Source: an uncultured Akkermansia sp. (GTDB lineage: Bacteria; Verrucomicrobiota; Verrucomicrobiia; Verrucomicrobiales; Akkermansiaceae). Taken from it: a stretch of 38,662 nt of DNA. The stretch lies in NCBI GenBank assembly GCA_947631435.1, contig CANRLM010000018.1:1-38662 (forward strand), in the 5' to 3' direction. A program made the translations under genes and the position numbers. The notes beneath the pieces are model-generated. The model was not told the DNA's origin. It saw nothing but the letters and a program-made list of their open reading frames with translations, and did not search any database. This document shows, piece by piece, positions 6,962 through 16,328 of this stretch. Within the stretch, counting starts at the first letter, position 1, and the number at the start of each line of letters is the position of its first letter.

Positions 6962-8406
6962 CCCCTTTTTCACCAGAATATTGGGTCGCGCAGCTCGCAC
7001 CGGATCCCGGGGTCAATTACGCAGTTACGGTGTGGCGGGTGTCTGCTATTCCCTCGGATCAATTTCAGCGCTGGAACAGAAGAAATACAGTCCTACGCGA
7101 GGCACTGCGAGAAGCTACTGCGAATGGTGATACCAGGCGTATGCAGTCGCTTTCTCAAGAGCTTAACTGTTTGAATTCTAGTTTTGTAGAGAAAGTCCTC
7201 CCCCGCGCGCGCGCGGGCAGCGCGCTCATGCGTGCGGACGGGTTGCACGACGCATTGCGGACGGACGGAGGGGTGCTGGGCTATGAGCTGGGACATGCAG
7301 CAGTACACGTACTGCTGCGATTGACGGATGAGCGTGGGGTGGAACAGCATATCGCCAGTTGGCGAGCAGCCGCACCGGAAGTTTTCGACGGTGTTGAGTG
7401 TATCCTGCAATCCTGCACAGCAGAGGAAGCAACTCAATGGCAGAAGCAACACCGGGGCGAAAGCAAATCAGTCCCTGAGACAGGGGAAGCGCCCTTCCGG
7501 CATACTACGGTGCTAGGCCACGAAACGGCAGATGTTCTTCTGCCAACGGAGGGGAAGGTGATGCTGGACGCTACGTTGGGGGGAGGCGGACACAGCGAGC
7601 TGTTGCTGAGGAAAGGGGCAAGCGTATGGGGGATCGACCGTGATCCAACCGCTTGTGCGGCTGCGCGTAAGAGGCTGGCGTCGTATGGCAATCGCATGCA
7701 TGTATTGGAAGGTTGTTTTGCAAATGTGCAAGAGCTGCTGCACCACGAAGGCGTGAAAAGCATCGACGGCATCGTGGCGGATCTGGGAATCTCTTCTCCC
7801 CAGGTTGATACTCCTCTGCGGGGCTTTTCCTTTCTCTCTGAAGGGCCTTTGGATATGCGCATGGATCCACGCTCACCGCTCTGTGCATCGGACATTGTCA
7901 ACGATGCAACGGAAGAAGAAATCGCGAGTATCTTGTACCGTTACGGTGAAGAACGCGCCGCACACGCTATCGCGCGGCGCATTGTACAGCATCGGGCTAT
8001 CTCTCCCATAACTACGACTACACGTTTGGCAGATATCATCTGTTCGGTATTGCCTCGCCGCAGCAAACGGCACCCTGCCACCCGGAGTTTTCAAGCTTTG
8101 CGTATTGCGGTCAATGATGAACTGAAACAACTGGAAATTCTACTCAAGGATGGTTTTTCTCTTTTGCGTAGCGGTGGACGCTTCGCCGTGATTACCTTCC
8201 ATAGCCTTGAGGATCGTACCGTAAAGCGTTTTTTTGAGCACGTTTCCAGGCCGGAATTAGATCGTCCGGAGTGGCCGGCGCCTCGTCCGAACCCGGATTA
8301 TGCGGCTAGAATCATCACGCGCAAACCAATTATTCCCGGCGCAGAAGAGCTTGCAACTAATCCCCGCGCCCGCAGTGCCAAGCTGCGCGTGCTGGAAAAA
8401 TTATAA
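6958..8406 (+). CDS. rsmH: 16S rRNA (cytosine-1402-N4) methyltransferase RsmH with N-terminal extension
   Basis: S-adenosylmethionine-dependent methylation of C1402 in 16S rRNA. The enzyme proper begins near residue 181 (FRHTTVLGHETADVL). It carries LDATLGGGGHS for cofactor binding, GIVADLGISSPQVD, the RGFSF and GPLDMRMD motifs, and the C-terminal TFHSLEDRTVKRFF. That part is about 300 residues, normal for the family. The 180 residues before it have no counterpart in typical RsmH. They begin MTPFSPEYWVAQLAP, look soluble and mixed alpha/beta, and contain an Arg-rich PRARAGSA segment encoded by a GC-only palindrome (7202-7217). The frame is uninterrupted and the ATG overlaps the mraZ stop, so the long form is probably real. 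Confidence 0.95.
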   Translation: MTPFSPEYWVAQLAPDPGVNYAVTVWRVSAIPSDQFQRWNRRNTVLREALREATANGDTRRMQSLSQELNCLNSSFVEKVLPRARAGSALMRADGLHDALRTDGGVLGYELGHAAVHVLLRLTDERGVEQHIASWRAAAPEVFDGVECILQSCTAEEATQWQKQHRGESKSVPETGEAPFRHTTVLGHETADVLLPTEGKVMLDATLGGGGHSELLLRKGASVWGIDRDPTACAAARKRLASYGNRMHVLEGCFANVQELLHHEGVKSIDGIVADLGISSPQVDTPLRGFSFLSEGPLDMRMDPRSPLCASDIVNDATEEEIASILYRYGEERAAHAIARRIVQHRAISPITTTTRLADIICSVLPRRSKRHPATRSFQALRIAVNDELKQLEILLKDGFSLLRSGGRFAVITFHSLEDRTVKRFFEHVSRPELDRPEWPAPRPNPDYAARIITRKPIIPGAEELATNPRARSAKLRVLEKL

Positions 8407-8430
8407 TCACCTCTCAGCTTATCACGTTTC

Positions 8431-8787
8431 ATGTATACTCTTGAGTCCGTCAACACTCGTTATTCCGGGCGCGTCAGCTTCGGACTACTGACATGGATAG
8501 TTGCCTCTGCCGTCATCGCCGCGAGTGCCGGCGTCTCTTACGCTGTACTGAAGAGCAATCAAGTGGCGGAGCGTACAGAACTGGAAAAAATCAATCGAGA
8601 GATCGCGATCTGTCGACTCAATACGAATCAGTACCGAGCCAAAGCCGACGCTCTCACCAATCGCTGGGCTATGCTCGACCGGCTCAATCAGGATGGTTCC
8701 TCCCTGCGCGATATTACCCATGACCAAATTGAGCAGGCTCGTAGCACGCGCGATACTGCCGCCATAAGTGCCACTGCTTCCCGATAA
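8431..8787 (+). CDS. ftsL: FtsL-like cell division protein
   Basis: Small bitopic protein in the place of ftsL, between rsmH and ftsI. A short cytoplasmic N-terminus (about 17 residues) precedes one membrane helix near residues 18-40 (LLTWIVASAVIAASAGVSYA). A periplasmic heptad-rich segment follows (AERTELEKINREI, YRAKADALTNRW), suited to a coiled coil with FtsB-type partners. Its 118 residues fit the family, which has almost no sequence conservation, so the call rests on topology, position and length. The role expected is activation of the FtsW-FtsI septal synthase. The context before ATG is CACGTTTC, with no Shine-Dalgarno sequence. Confidence 0.75.
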   Translation: MYTLESVNTRYSGRVSFGLLTWIVASAVIAASAGVSYAVLKSNQVAERTELEKINREIAICRLNTNQYRAKADALTNRWAMLDRLNQDGSSLRDITHDQIEQARSTRDTAAISATASR

Positions 8788-8812
8788 TTCTCCTCCTCTT
8801 TTTTCGCTCCTC

Positions 8813-11017
8813 ATGAAAACAAAGATATCCTTTGCGAACCGGTGCATCTGGCTATGTGCTATGGTGCTGGGTATCTCGTGCACGATCGCCTATCGCCTCG
8901 TTGAGCTACAAGTAGTCGATTCAGGAAACCGAGGACGCATCGCCGCGGATGAACTCATCGAAAAAGAGATTATCCCTGCGCAACGCGGCATCATCATGGA
9001 CCGAAATGAGGAGATCCTCACAAATAACATCCAAAATGCCGAACTCATTGCGAACCGCTACCATCTGCGTGAACTCACAGCAGTTGTGGAAGGACTGGCG
9101 TACAACCAGGTGAGTCACACCGCCGCCTGGGGACGAACCAAAAGCCCCTCCGACCGTCGGAAACTCCTCAATGCGAAACGCAATGAACTTCTCGACAATG
9201 CGCGGCGGAGGCTGACTCCAGAACAAAAGGCAGCTCTACGCCGTCAGATGGGTACCAACGACCCCAAGACCAACCGCATGTTGGAATATGATCCCGACAT
9301 CTGCAACTATTACTACAAGCTGCACGACCAACTTGTTGCGGAACTACTCTATCCGTACCTCTGCCGCATTTCGCAGAACGACGAGGAGAGCGGTAAAAAA
9401 GGGCGGAATATGACGCGGGAGGATATTATCGAGCGCATCGCTCAAACCCAAACCGAGGAGTATAATCGACAAGCCAAGGAAAAGGGACAGCCCCTGCGAT
9501 CCTTCCGCAATAATATTATTCTTGCCAAGGACTTCAGCCTGGACCAGGCGGAACGCATCAAGGAAGCACTGAGTCGTGCCCACGTGCACGGCATCGTGGT
9601 ACAGCAAAACCCCCATCGCTCTTATGTAATGCCGGAAATGCTCTGTCACGTACTTGGATATGTAGACCACGAAAACCGCGGCGTTAGCGGCGTAGAGCAA
9701 TATTTCCAGAGTTACCTGGCCGGAGTGAACGGCATGCGAGAGTATCGTCACAATGCCCGCGGGCAGATACTCCCAAATGAGGACGACCGCTACATGTCGC
9801 CTAAAAATGGTCTGAACTTACGTCTCACCATCGACATGCGATTGCAGGCCATTTGCGAACAGGAACTCGACCGCGGAATGCAACACTACCGCGCCAAGCG
9901 GGGTTGCATGATCGTGGTACACCCTGGAACCGGTGATATTTTAGCTATGGTCAGTCGCCCTTCCTTCAATTTAAACACGAAAGATCTCATTACTCCCGAT
10001 GGTTCTTTCAAGCGCGGCACAATAAAGGACGCTAAGGGGAAACCCATTACAGGCGACTTCAATTTCGCCTGCCAGACGCGCTATGAACCAGGTTCCACTT
10101 TCAAAGTGATCGGCACCACTACGGCAATTGATCGGCACATTATGACCATCGACACACCGGTGAACTGCTCTCCTTTCAGTGTGGGCTTCGGCAGCAAACC
10201 TATCAATGATGGACGCTTCAATTACGGCACGCTCACTGTGGGACAGATTCTCAAAAAATCCAGCAACCCCGGTGCAGCGCGCGTTGCACTCACAGTAAAG
10301 TGGGCAAACTACCGCGAATATCTTTCGCGCTACGGACTAAACGTACCAACAGGGATTGACCTGCCCAGCGGTGGAGCCTGCCTTCTGGCGGATGGGTCCA
10401 ACATCGTCAACTATTCCCGCATTGCTTATGGATACTCTGTCTCCGTCTCCCCGCTGCATATGGCAATGGTGTATGCCACCATTGCCAACAACGGTGTACG
10501 TATGAAGCCCCGTCTTATCGACAAGATCATTGCGGAAGATGGCTCAGTATATGATGAGTGCAAACCTCAGGAAGTGGAGCGTGTCATGTCTCCGGAATCT
10601 TCTCGCATCATCCGCGGAGCCCTTGAAAGTGTTACTCAATCTTCAGGACCAGCCGGACGCGGCACTGCTACTGCGGCCGCTATTCCCGGGTTCCGTATCG
10701 GCGGCAAAACCGGAACGGCAAAAAAAGTGAAGGAATCTGGCGGATATTACGAGGGCCTCTACACTGTTTCATTTGCTGGTATACTACCCATAGACAATCC
10801 ACAACTGGTGGTGATGACAGTGATTGACGAACCACATCCCACGGACTGCAACGCCGGCGGGGGCACCGTTGCAGCACCAATTTTTCGAGCAGCTGCCGAA
10901 CGCTTTATCAGCGTGCTAAACCTGCAACCTTCCGATCCGCTCGCCTACGAGCGTTACCGTAACACAAAAGATCGAACAGCGCAGACGTCCCAACCTTCCT
11001 CCCGTAAAAAGCCATGA
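8813..11017 (+). CDS. ftsI: Division transpeptidase FtsI (class B PBP)
   Basis: Septal DD-transpeptidase that cross-links peptidoglycan made by FtsW. One membrane anchor lies near residues 10-27. The non-catalytic pedestal begins at QRGIIMDRN. The transpeptidase domain has Ser428-T-F-K431, Ser483-Ser-Asn485 and Lys632-Thr-Gly634, so the active site is complete. There are no PASTA domains. At 734 residues it is about 100-150 longer than usual. The excess is a highly charged block roughly at residues 95-240, rich in Arg, Lys, Glu and Asn, inserted in the pedestal. A GTG at 8768 in the same frame would add 15 residues before the anchor and overlap ftsL; the ATG is preferred. The stop overlaps the murE start. 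Confidence 0.95.
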   Translation: MKTKISFANRCIWLCAMVLGISCTIAYRLVELQVVDSGNRGRIAADELIEKEIIPAQRGIIMDRNEEILTNNIQNAELIANRYHLRELTAVVEGLAYNQVSHTAAWGRTKSPSDRRKLLNAKRNELLDNARRRLTPEQKAALRRQMGTNDPKTNRMLEYDPDICNYYYKLHDQLVAELLYPYLCRISQNDEESGKKGRNMTREDIIERIAQTQTEEYNRQAKEKGQPLRSFRNNIILAKDFSLDQAERIKEALSRAHVHGIVVQQNPHRSYVMPEMLCHVLGYVDHENRGVSGVEQYFQSYLAGVNGMREYRHNARGQILPNEDDRYMSPKNGLNLRLTIDMRLQAICEQELDRGMQHYRAKRGCMIVVHPGTGDILAMVSRPSFNLNTKDLITPDGSFKRGTIKDAKGKPITGDFNFACQTRYEPGSTFKVIGTTTAIDRHIMTIDTPVNCSPFSVGFGSKPINDGRFNYGTLTVGQILKKSSNPGAARVALTVKWANYREYLSRYGLNVPTGIDLPSGGACLLADGSNIVNYSRIAYGYSVSVSPLHMAMVYATIANNGVRMKPRLIDKIIAEDGSVYDECKPQEVERVMSPESSRIIRGALESVTQSSGPAGRGTATAAAIPGFRIGGKTGTAKKVKESGGYYEGLYTVSFAGILPIDNPQLVVMTVIDEPHPTDCNAGGGTVAAPIFRAAAERFISVLNLQPSDPLAYERYRNTKDRTAQTSQPSSRKKP

Positions 11018-12537
11018 TGAACCCCAAGCAACTCTTTTCTCTTCTCCCGGAGGCGACTGTCACAGGATCTCTTCGCCGCGGCATAGGACAAGTAGTTGAC
11101 GATGATCGCAAAGTGACACCGGGGAGTTGTTTTATCGCCGTGCGCGGCAGCCGTATCGACGGGCACAAACTGATTCCTCGAGCGATCCGTGCCGGCGCTA
11201 TTGCTATTGTGGCGGAGGAACCGTGCCCGGTGGCTGTGCAAAAGAAGAACATCCTCTGGGTGCAGGTGCCGGATACGCGTCGCGCTTGCGGGGTACTCAC
11301 AGGCGCCTGGCAGGGGTTTCCGAGCCAAAGGCTCGTTGTTCTCGGTGTCACCGGCACGAATGGCAAAACAACCATTTCCTATCTTCTGCACCACATTCTG
11401 CGTTGTACCTGGCAGAAGGCCGGACTCATTGGCACAATTCTCTATGACGACGGTGCACGGCGCATCACTTCACACAACACAACGCCGGGCAGTGCTGAAC
11501 TTCAGAAAATGCTTGCCGACATGCTTCGTAACAACTGCCGCGCCGTGGCGATGGAAGTCTCATCCCATGCCCTGGAACAGGAGAGAACTGCCGGTGTCCA
11601 ATTTCGGGTCGGCATTTTCACCAATCTCACACCGGAGCATCTCGATTATCACGGTGACATGGAAAACTACTACCAGGCGAAGAAGCGTCTCTTCACTGCG
11701 ATGGTTGAAGATGGCCCACGTCGCGGCACCGCCGTCATCAATGTCGATGATGTGTACGGACAACGTTTGGCACGGGAAATGACACCTTTGATGAAGGTAC
11801 GTACCTTTGGCACAGCTGCAGATGCAGAATTCCGCTTTACTCCGAAGACTCTCACCACGTCCGGCAGTAGTTACGAACTCTCCTACCGGGAAAAAACATA
11901 CCTCGTTCGCATCCCACTCATCGGCGCGTATAATATTTCCAACAGCCTCGCGGCTCTTGTAGGAGCTGTTTCTGCCGGCATCAACCTGCGAGATGCCATT
12001 AATGCGGTCTCAAACGCACCGCAAGTGCCCGGGCGTCTGGAACTCGTGAGTTCGTTCAACCGTGTACGCTGTTTTGTGGACTACGCTCATACGCCGGACG
12101 CGTTGGAGAATGTGTGCCGCACAATGAGGGAGCTGTGTCGTTCCGGTCGTTTGATTGTTGTATTTGGTTGCGGAGGAGATCGCGATCGCACGAAACGTCC
12201 CCTGATGGGACAAGCGGCGGCAAGGTACGCTGATCTGTGCATCGTAACAAGTGACAACCCGCGCACGGAAGATCCGGAAGGTATCATTGATGAGATTATG
12301 CCGGGCATTCCTGAATCCATGCGTCACCGCATTACCCTGCGTGCTGAAGCTATTGAGGAAGCTCTCAATCACGCGCGTCCGGGTGACGTTGTTCTCATTG
12401 CCGGAAAAGGACACGAAGATTACCAGATCATCGGCACAAAGAAATTCCGCTTCTCTGATGCCGAGGCGGTGCGCCGCTACACCGAACGTAAAGAAAGAGA
12501 ACTTATCGCGGCAAAAACCGCCGGCAAACGAGTATGA
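11014..12537 (+). CDS. murE: UDP-MurNAc-L-Ala-D-Glu:meso-diaminopimelate ligase MurE
   Basis: ATP-dependent addition of the third stem residue to UDP-MurNAc-dipeptide. The ATP-binding P-loop GTNGKTT is at residues 114-120. Substrate-domain motifs include MEVSSHAL and TPEHLDYHGDM. The specificity motif is Asp414-Asn-Pro-Arg417 followed by TED, the pattern for meso-diaminopimelate and not lysine, so the cell wall is of DAP type. The C-terminal domain has IAGKGHEDYQ. Its 507 residues are normal. The start is ATGATG, with the ftsI stop TGA inside it; either ATG could be used. There is no ribosome binding site, so translational coupling is likely. Confidence 0.97.
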   Translation: MMNPKQLFSLLPEATVTGSLRRGIGQVVDDDRKVTPGSCFIAVRGSRIDGHKLIPRAIRAGAIAIVAEEPCPVAVQKKNILWVQVPDTRRACGVLTGAWQGFPSQRLVVLGVTGTNGKTTISYLLHHILRCTWQKAGLIGTILYDDGARRITSHNTTPGSAELQKMLADMLRNNCRAVAMEVSSHALEQERTAGVQFRVGIFTNLTPEHLDYHGDMENYYQAKKRLFTAMVEDGPRRGTAVINVDDVYGQRLAREMTPLMKVRTFGTAADAEFRFTPKTLTTSGSSYELSYREKTYLVRIPLIGAYNISNSLAALVGAVSAGINLRDAINAVSNAPQVPGRLELVSSFNRVRCFVDYAHTPDALENVCRTMRELCRSGRLIVVFGCGGDRDRTKRPLMGQAAARYADLCIVTSDNPRTEDPEGIIDEIMPGIPESMRHRITLRAEAIEEALNHARPGDVVLIAGKGHEDYQIIGTKKFRFSDAEAVRRYTERKERELIAAKTAGKRV

Positions 12538-13919
12538 TGCACATCACTACAGATCAGCTCGTACAAGCCACAAACGCTGAACTTGTGGCCTCCGGAAGCC
12601 GTATCGTTACCTCCGGTATTTGCACCGACACGCGCTGCATTACTCCGGGCTGCGTTTTTTTTGCACTCAGCGGCGAGCATTTCGACGCCAATTGCTTCGC
12701 TGCCGAAGCTTCTCAATCTGCTGCCGCAGTGGTAGTGAATCACACCGAGGGGACGTACCACCCCGCATGCACTATACTGCGCACTACAGATACTTTGATT
12801 GCTCTCCAAAGATTGGCAAAATGGTGGCGAGCGAAACTCGTGGATTTGCATGTGGTTGGTATAACAGGCTCCAGTGGCAAAACGAGCACAAAAGATATGG
12901 TGCGCGCGATTCTAGAGCAGCATTTCAAGGAAGTGACTGCCACGTGCGGAAATTTGAACAACCACATCGGTGTACCTTTGAGCGTCTTAAGCGCCGAGAA
13001 AACCTGTCGCGCAGCCGTCTGGGAGATGGGGATGAATCACGCGGGGGAATTGGCTCCCCTCTGCGCTCTCACCCAACCGCAGATCGGTATCATTACCCAT
13101 ATCGGTTCTGCCCATATCGGTCTCCTTGGCTCGAGAGATGCCATAGCTGAAGAGAAGTGTACACTGGCGCGTGCGTTACCCTCCGATGGTTATATAATTT
13201 TCCCATCTGCTGATGACTACGCGAGTTATATCCCCTCTCAAACAAAAGCGTGTGTTCTGCCGGTCGGCGGGGAGACGTGCGCCGTGCGTGCAGAGGATGT
13301 GAGGTGCAATGCAGAGGGGTGCGATTATAAACTCATCGTCGCAGGTCTGGGGGAAATTCCCGTACATCTACCTGTTCCCGGAGAGCACATGGTGAATAAC
13401 AGTTTACTCGCCGCCGCGGCCGGCTGGAAACTCGGCTGCACCCTCGCCGAAATTGCCACGGGCCTCGGCAAGATTGCCCTCACGAAGGGACGCCTCTCCT
13501 GCCGCTCTGTGCGAGGCTTACACATCGTGGACGATACTTACAACGCAAACCCGGAAAGCATGACTGCAGCCTTGCATACCGTGGCGAGCATGCCCATACA
13601 GGGGAAGCGCTACGCCGTACTGGGCAAAATGGGCGAGTTGGGGGACACCGGGATTGCCGCCCACGCGGAGGTGGGAATATGCGCGGCAGCTGCTGGCTAT
13701 GCGGGTATCGTGATATGCGGCGAATCCTGTGCTGAACTCTCCGCACTGGAAGATGCCGCGAGGAGCCATGGAGTGCAGTACGTAAAACGCACTGATACAC
13801 CACGGCAAGCCTCTGAAATACTGCATCTGATCGTGCAGAAAGGCGACGCGATCCTATTCAAAGGTTCCCGCTCAACAGGTATTGAGCGTGTAATCGACGA
13901 ATTCCTCAAGCAAGACTGA
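12534..13919 (+). CDS. murF: UDP-MurNAc-tripeptide:D-Ala-D-Ala ligase MurF
   Basis: Adds D-Ala-D-Ala to UDP-MurNAc-tripeptide to make the pentapeptide precursor. The P-loop GSSGKTS is at residues 112-118. NLNNHIGVPLS and EMGMNHAGEL follow, both typical of MurF, and the C-terminal part has DDTYNANPESM, a family hallmark. The length of 461 residues is usual. As with murE, the ATGATG start contains the stop of the gene before it (ATGA overlap). No ddl for D-Ala-D-Ala synthesis is in the window, but an alanine racemase lies at 31875-32987. Confidence 0.97.
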   Translation: MMHITTDQLVQATNAELVASGSRIVTSGICTDTRCITPGCVFFALSGEHFDANCFAAEASQSAAAVVVNHTEGTYHPACTILRTTDTLIALQRLAKWWRAKLVDLHVVGITGSSGKTSTKDMVRAILEQHFKEVTATCGNLNNHIGVPLSVLSAEKTCRAAVWEMGMNHAGELAPLCALTQPQIGIITHIGSAHIGLLGSRDAIAEEKCTLARALPSDGYIIFPSADDYASYIPSQTKACVLPVGGETCAVRAEDVRCNAEGCDYKLIVAGLGEIPVHLPVPGEHMVNNSLLAAAAGWKLGCTLAEIATGLGKIALTKGRLSCRSVRGLHIVDDTYNANPESMTAALHTVASMPIQGKRYAVLGKMGELGDTGIAAHAEVGICAAAAGYAGIVICGESCAELSALEDAARSHGVQYVKRTDTPRQASEILHLIVQKGDAILFKGSRSTGIERVIDEFLKQD

Positions 13920-13925
13920 CGAACG

Positions 13926-14957
13926 ATGCTAAATTACTTTTTCAAAATCGGCGAGAATACCATGTACGCGGCAGCATTTTTGCTCCCGCTCGCTCTGGTG
14001 CTGGCATTCGGACCATGGACCATCCGTAAGCTGAAGGAGATAAAAGCGAGGCAACCGCTTCGCGAAGCACATGGCAATGTGCATGCACCCGATCATGCAA
14101 ACAAGGTTGGTACACCGACTATGGGGGGAGTGCTGCTCATCGGCGCACTGCTTATCTATTCTCTGCTATTCCTGCCACTCAACGATCCACGCGTGCAGTG
14201 TGTGCTGCTCGTCACTGTCGTCACAGGTTTTCTCGGGTTTCTGGATGATTACGCGAAAGTTAAAAAACATAGTAGCGACGGGGTCAATGGTTGGTTCAAA
14301 ATAGCCCTGCAAACTACCTCAGCTGCGTTCTGCGCTGTCTACCTTTATCTGGTGGATGCGTCTTCCTGCGCCGTAATGGTGCCTTTCTGCGGTTGGATCA
14401 ATACAGGGTGGCTGTTTATTCCGCTGGCAATTCTTACCATTATCGCCACTTCCAATGCCGTCAATTTGACGGATGGTCTGGATGGTCTGGCAAGCGGCTG
14501 CATGCTGCCTGCCGCATTGTTCATGTTCCTCATGAGCTCCAATCCACTCTTGTGGAACGGAAATCTTTCCTATTTTTCCATGGCGCTCATGGGGGTCTGC
14601 GCGGGCTTTTTGTGGTACAACTGTCACCCGGCGAAGGTTTTTATGGGCGACACCGGTTCACTGGCACTGGGCGGCGCATTAGGAACTCTGGCCGTGTGTT
14701 TAGGTATGGAATTTTTCCTCATTATCGTGGCCGGAGTATTTGTGGCGGAGGCTGCGTCCGTCGTGCTCCAGGTAATGTGGTTCAAAATTACAAGACGTAT
14801 CTACGGCGAAGGACGGCGATTCTTCCGCATGGCGCCGCTTCATCATCACTTTGAAAAGGGAGGCATGAGCGAAACACAGGTGTGTGTGCGTTTCTGGCTT
14901 GTCTCCTGGTTTCTTTGCATTCTCTCCCTCATTTTCTTCTTCATTCGCCTCCTCTGA
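13926..14957 (+). CDS. mraY: Phospho-N-acetylmuramoyl-pentapeptide transferase MraY
   Basis: Inner-membrane enzyme that moves phospho-MurNAc-pentapeptide onto undecaprenyl phosphate, giving lipid I. Polytopic, about ten membrane segments. Catalytic signatures are present: FLDDYAKV with the Asp pair, NAVNLTDGLDGLA, FMGDTGSLALGG, and the cytoplasmic PLHHHFEKGG motif. At 343 residues it is a little short because the segment before the first helix is reduced compared with the E. coli enzyme. It starts 6 nt after murF. The ATG at 13926 follows ACTGACGAACG, which is not a ribosome binding site. Confidence 0.96.
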   Translation: MLNYFFKIGENTMYAAAFLLPLALVLAFGPWTIRKLKEIKARQPLREAHGNVHAPDHANKVGTPTMGGVLLIGALLIYSLLFLPLNDPRVQCVLLVTVVTGFLGFLDDYAKVKKHSSDGVNGWFKIALQTTSAAFCAVYLYLVDASSCAVMVPFCGWINTGWLFIPLAILTIIATSNAVNLTDGLDGLASGCMLPAALFMFLMSSNPLLWNGNLSYFSMALMGVCAGFLWYNCHPAKVFMGDTGSLALGGALGTLAVCLGMEFFLIIVAGVFVAEAASVVLQVMWFKITRRIYGEGRRFFRMAPLHHHFEKGGMSETQVCVRFWLVSWFLCILSLIFFFIRLL

Positions 14958-14966
14958 TCTTCACTC

Positions 14967-16289
14967 ATGAATTTACTCCATAAAAAAGTGGCGGTGCTCG
15001 GCTGCGGACGCAGCGGGGTAGCGGCGGCGCATCTGGCGTCAGCACGCGGTGCAGCGCGGGTGTGTATTTTTGATTCCAACCCAGCCGCCGTCTGTTCCGA
15101 TAGCTCGCTTGATTTTTTGCCCGGAGCGGGGGAAAAAGAGGCGCGAGAATTTGCTGCGGATTTGGTAGTCATTTCCCCGGGTATTGAAGCCAATGCTCCA
15201 TGGTCGCTTGCTTTCACCTGCGCCGGTGCTCCAATCATCGGTGAAGTAGAGCTCGCCTTCCGCTACTTCCGCGGACGCATCATCGCCATCACCGGCACGA
15301 ATGGAAAGACAACCACTACTGCCCTCATTGAACACATTCTCACCTCTGCGGGGAAGACAGCCAGGGCCTGCGGGAACTACGGCTATCCCTTCTGCGAAGT
15401 AGCTCTGTCCGATCCGCAACCGGAGTTTGCCGTATTGGAAGTTTCATCCTTCCAACTGGAAACGATAGTGAGTTTCAAACCGGAGGTAGCTGTGTGGCTA
15501 AATTTCGCATCTGATCACATGGATCGCTACAAAACAGTCGAAGACTACTATCACGCCAAACTGCGCATCTTTGAAAACATGGCGAAGGACCAAATCGCCG
15601 TCGTGCGCGCAGGCGAAAATCTTCGCTCCATCACGCCGAGAATCGTCGAATTCTCCGCCACTTCCGGCAGCGGTATTCTCCGCTTTGAGAGCGGGTGTAT
15701 CATGCAACTTGCCACGCCCGTAGCGGACCTCAGGGGCACGGCTTTGCAGCAAGCGCATAATGCAGAAAATTCTATGGCCGCTATCCTCGCTTGCCGTGCC
15801 GTAGGACTGAGTGATAGGCAAATCGTGCCATTTCTGGCAGATTTCAGACCACCCCACCACCGCTGCGAATTTGTGGCGGAAGAGAGGGGAGTCCTCTGGC
15901 TCAATGATTCCAAAAGTACCAATCTGCATTCCACCGAAGCAGCAATTCGTTCTCAGACGCGTCCGATTATCCTGATCATTGGAGGGAAAGACAAAGGGCT
16001 GGACTACACTCCCTTGTTGCCACTAATGCACGGCAAAGTACGCCTCTGTATCGTCTTCGGTCAGATTTCTCAGCAATTAGAAGACACTTTCGGGGCCGGC
16101 GTCGAGACTATCCGAGTGGAAACGGTGCCTCAAGCCGTGAAAGTGGCAGACCAACGTGCAAATATCGGCGACGTCGTTCTCTTCTCTCCGGGCACATCTT
16201 CCTTCGACCAGTTTGCGAATTATGCCGAGCGTGGCGATTGCTTTTGCAACGTTGTTCGAAACACTCTCGCTCCATCAACTAGTAATTGA
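14967..16289 (+). CDS. murD: UDP-MurNAc-L-alanine:D-glutamate ligase MurD
   Basis: Adds D-glutamate to UDP-MurNAc-L-Ala in the cytosol. The N-terminal Rossmann-like domain begins KKVAVLGCGRSGVAAA. The P-loop GTNGKTT is at residues 110-116. LEVSSFQLE, NFASDHMDRY and the C-terminal HRCEFV and NDSKSTN motifs complete the Mur ligase pattern. Its 440 residues are normal. It sits after mraY, the conserved order in this type of cluster, 9 nt from its stop. The leader before the ATG is pyrimidine-rich (GATCTTCACTC). Confidence 0.97.
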   Translation: MNLLHKKVAVLGCGRSGVAAAHLASARGAARVCIFDSNPAAVCSDSSLDFLPGAGEKEAREFAADLVVISPGIEANAPWSLAFTCAGAPIIGEVELAFRYFRGRIIAITGTNGKTTTTALIEHILTSAGKTARACGNYGYPFCEVALSDPQPEFAVLEVSSFQLETIVSFKPEVAVWLNFASDHMDRYKTVEDYYHAKLRIFENMAKDQIAVVRAGENLRSITPRIVEFSATSGSGILRFESGCIMQLATPVADLRGTALQQAHNAENSMAAILACRAVGLSDRQIVPFLADFRPPHHRCEFVAEERGVLWLNDSKSTNLHSTEAAIRSQTRPIILIIGGKDKGLDYTPLLPLMHGKVRLCIVFGQISQQLEDTFGAGVETIRVETVPQAVKVADQRANIGDVVLFSPGTSSFDQFANYAERGDCFCNVVRNTLAPSTSN

Positions 16290-16328
16290 TATCACCAAAT
16301 TTCACCTCCTTCCCCCAATAACATCACC

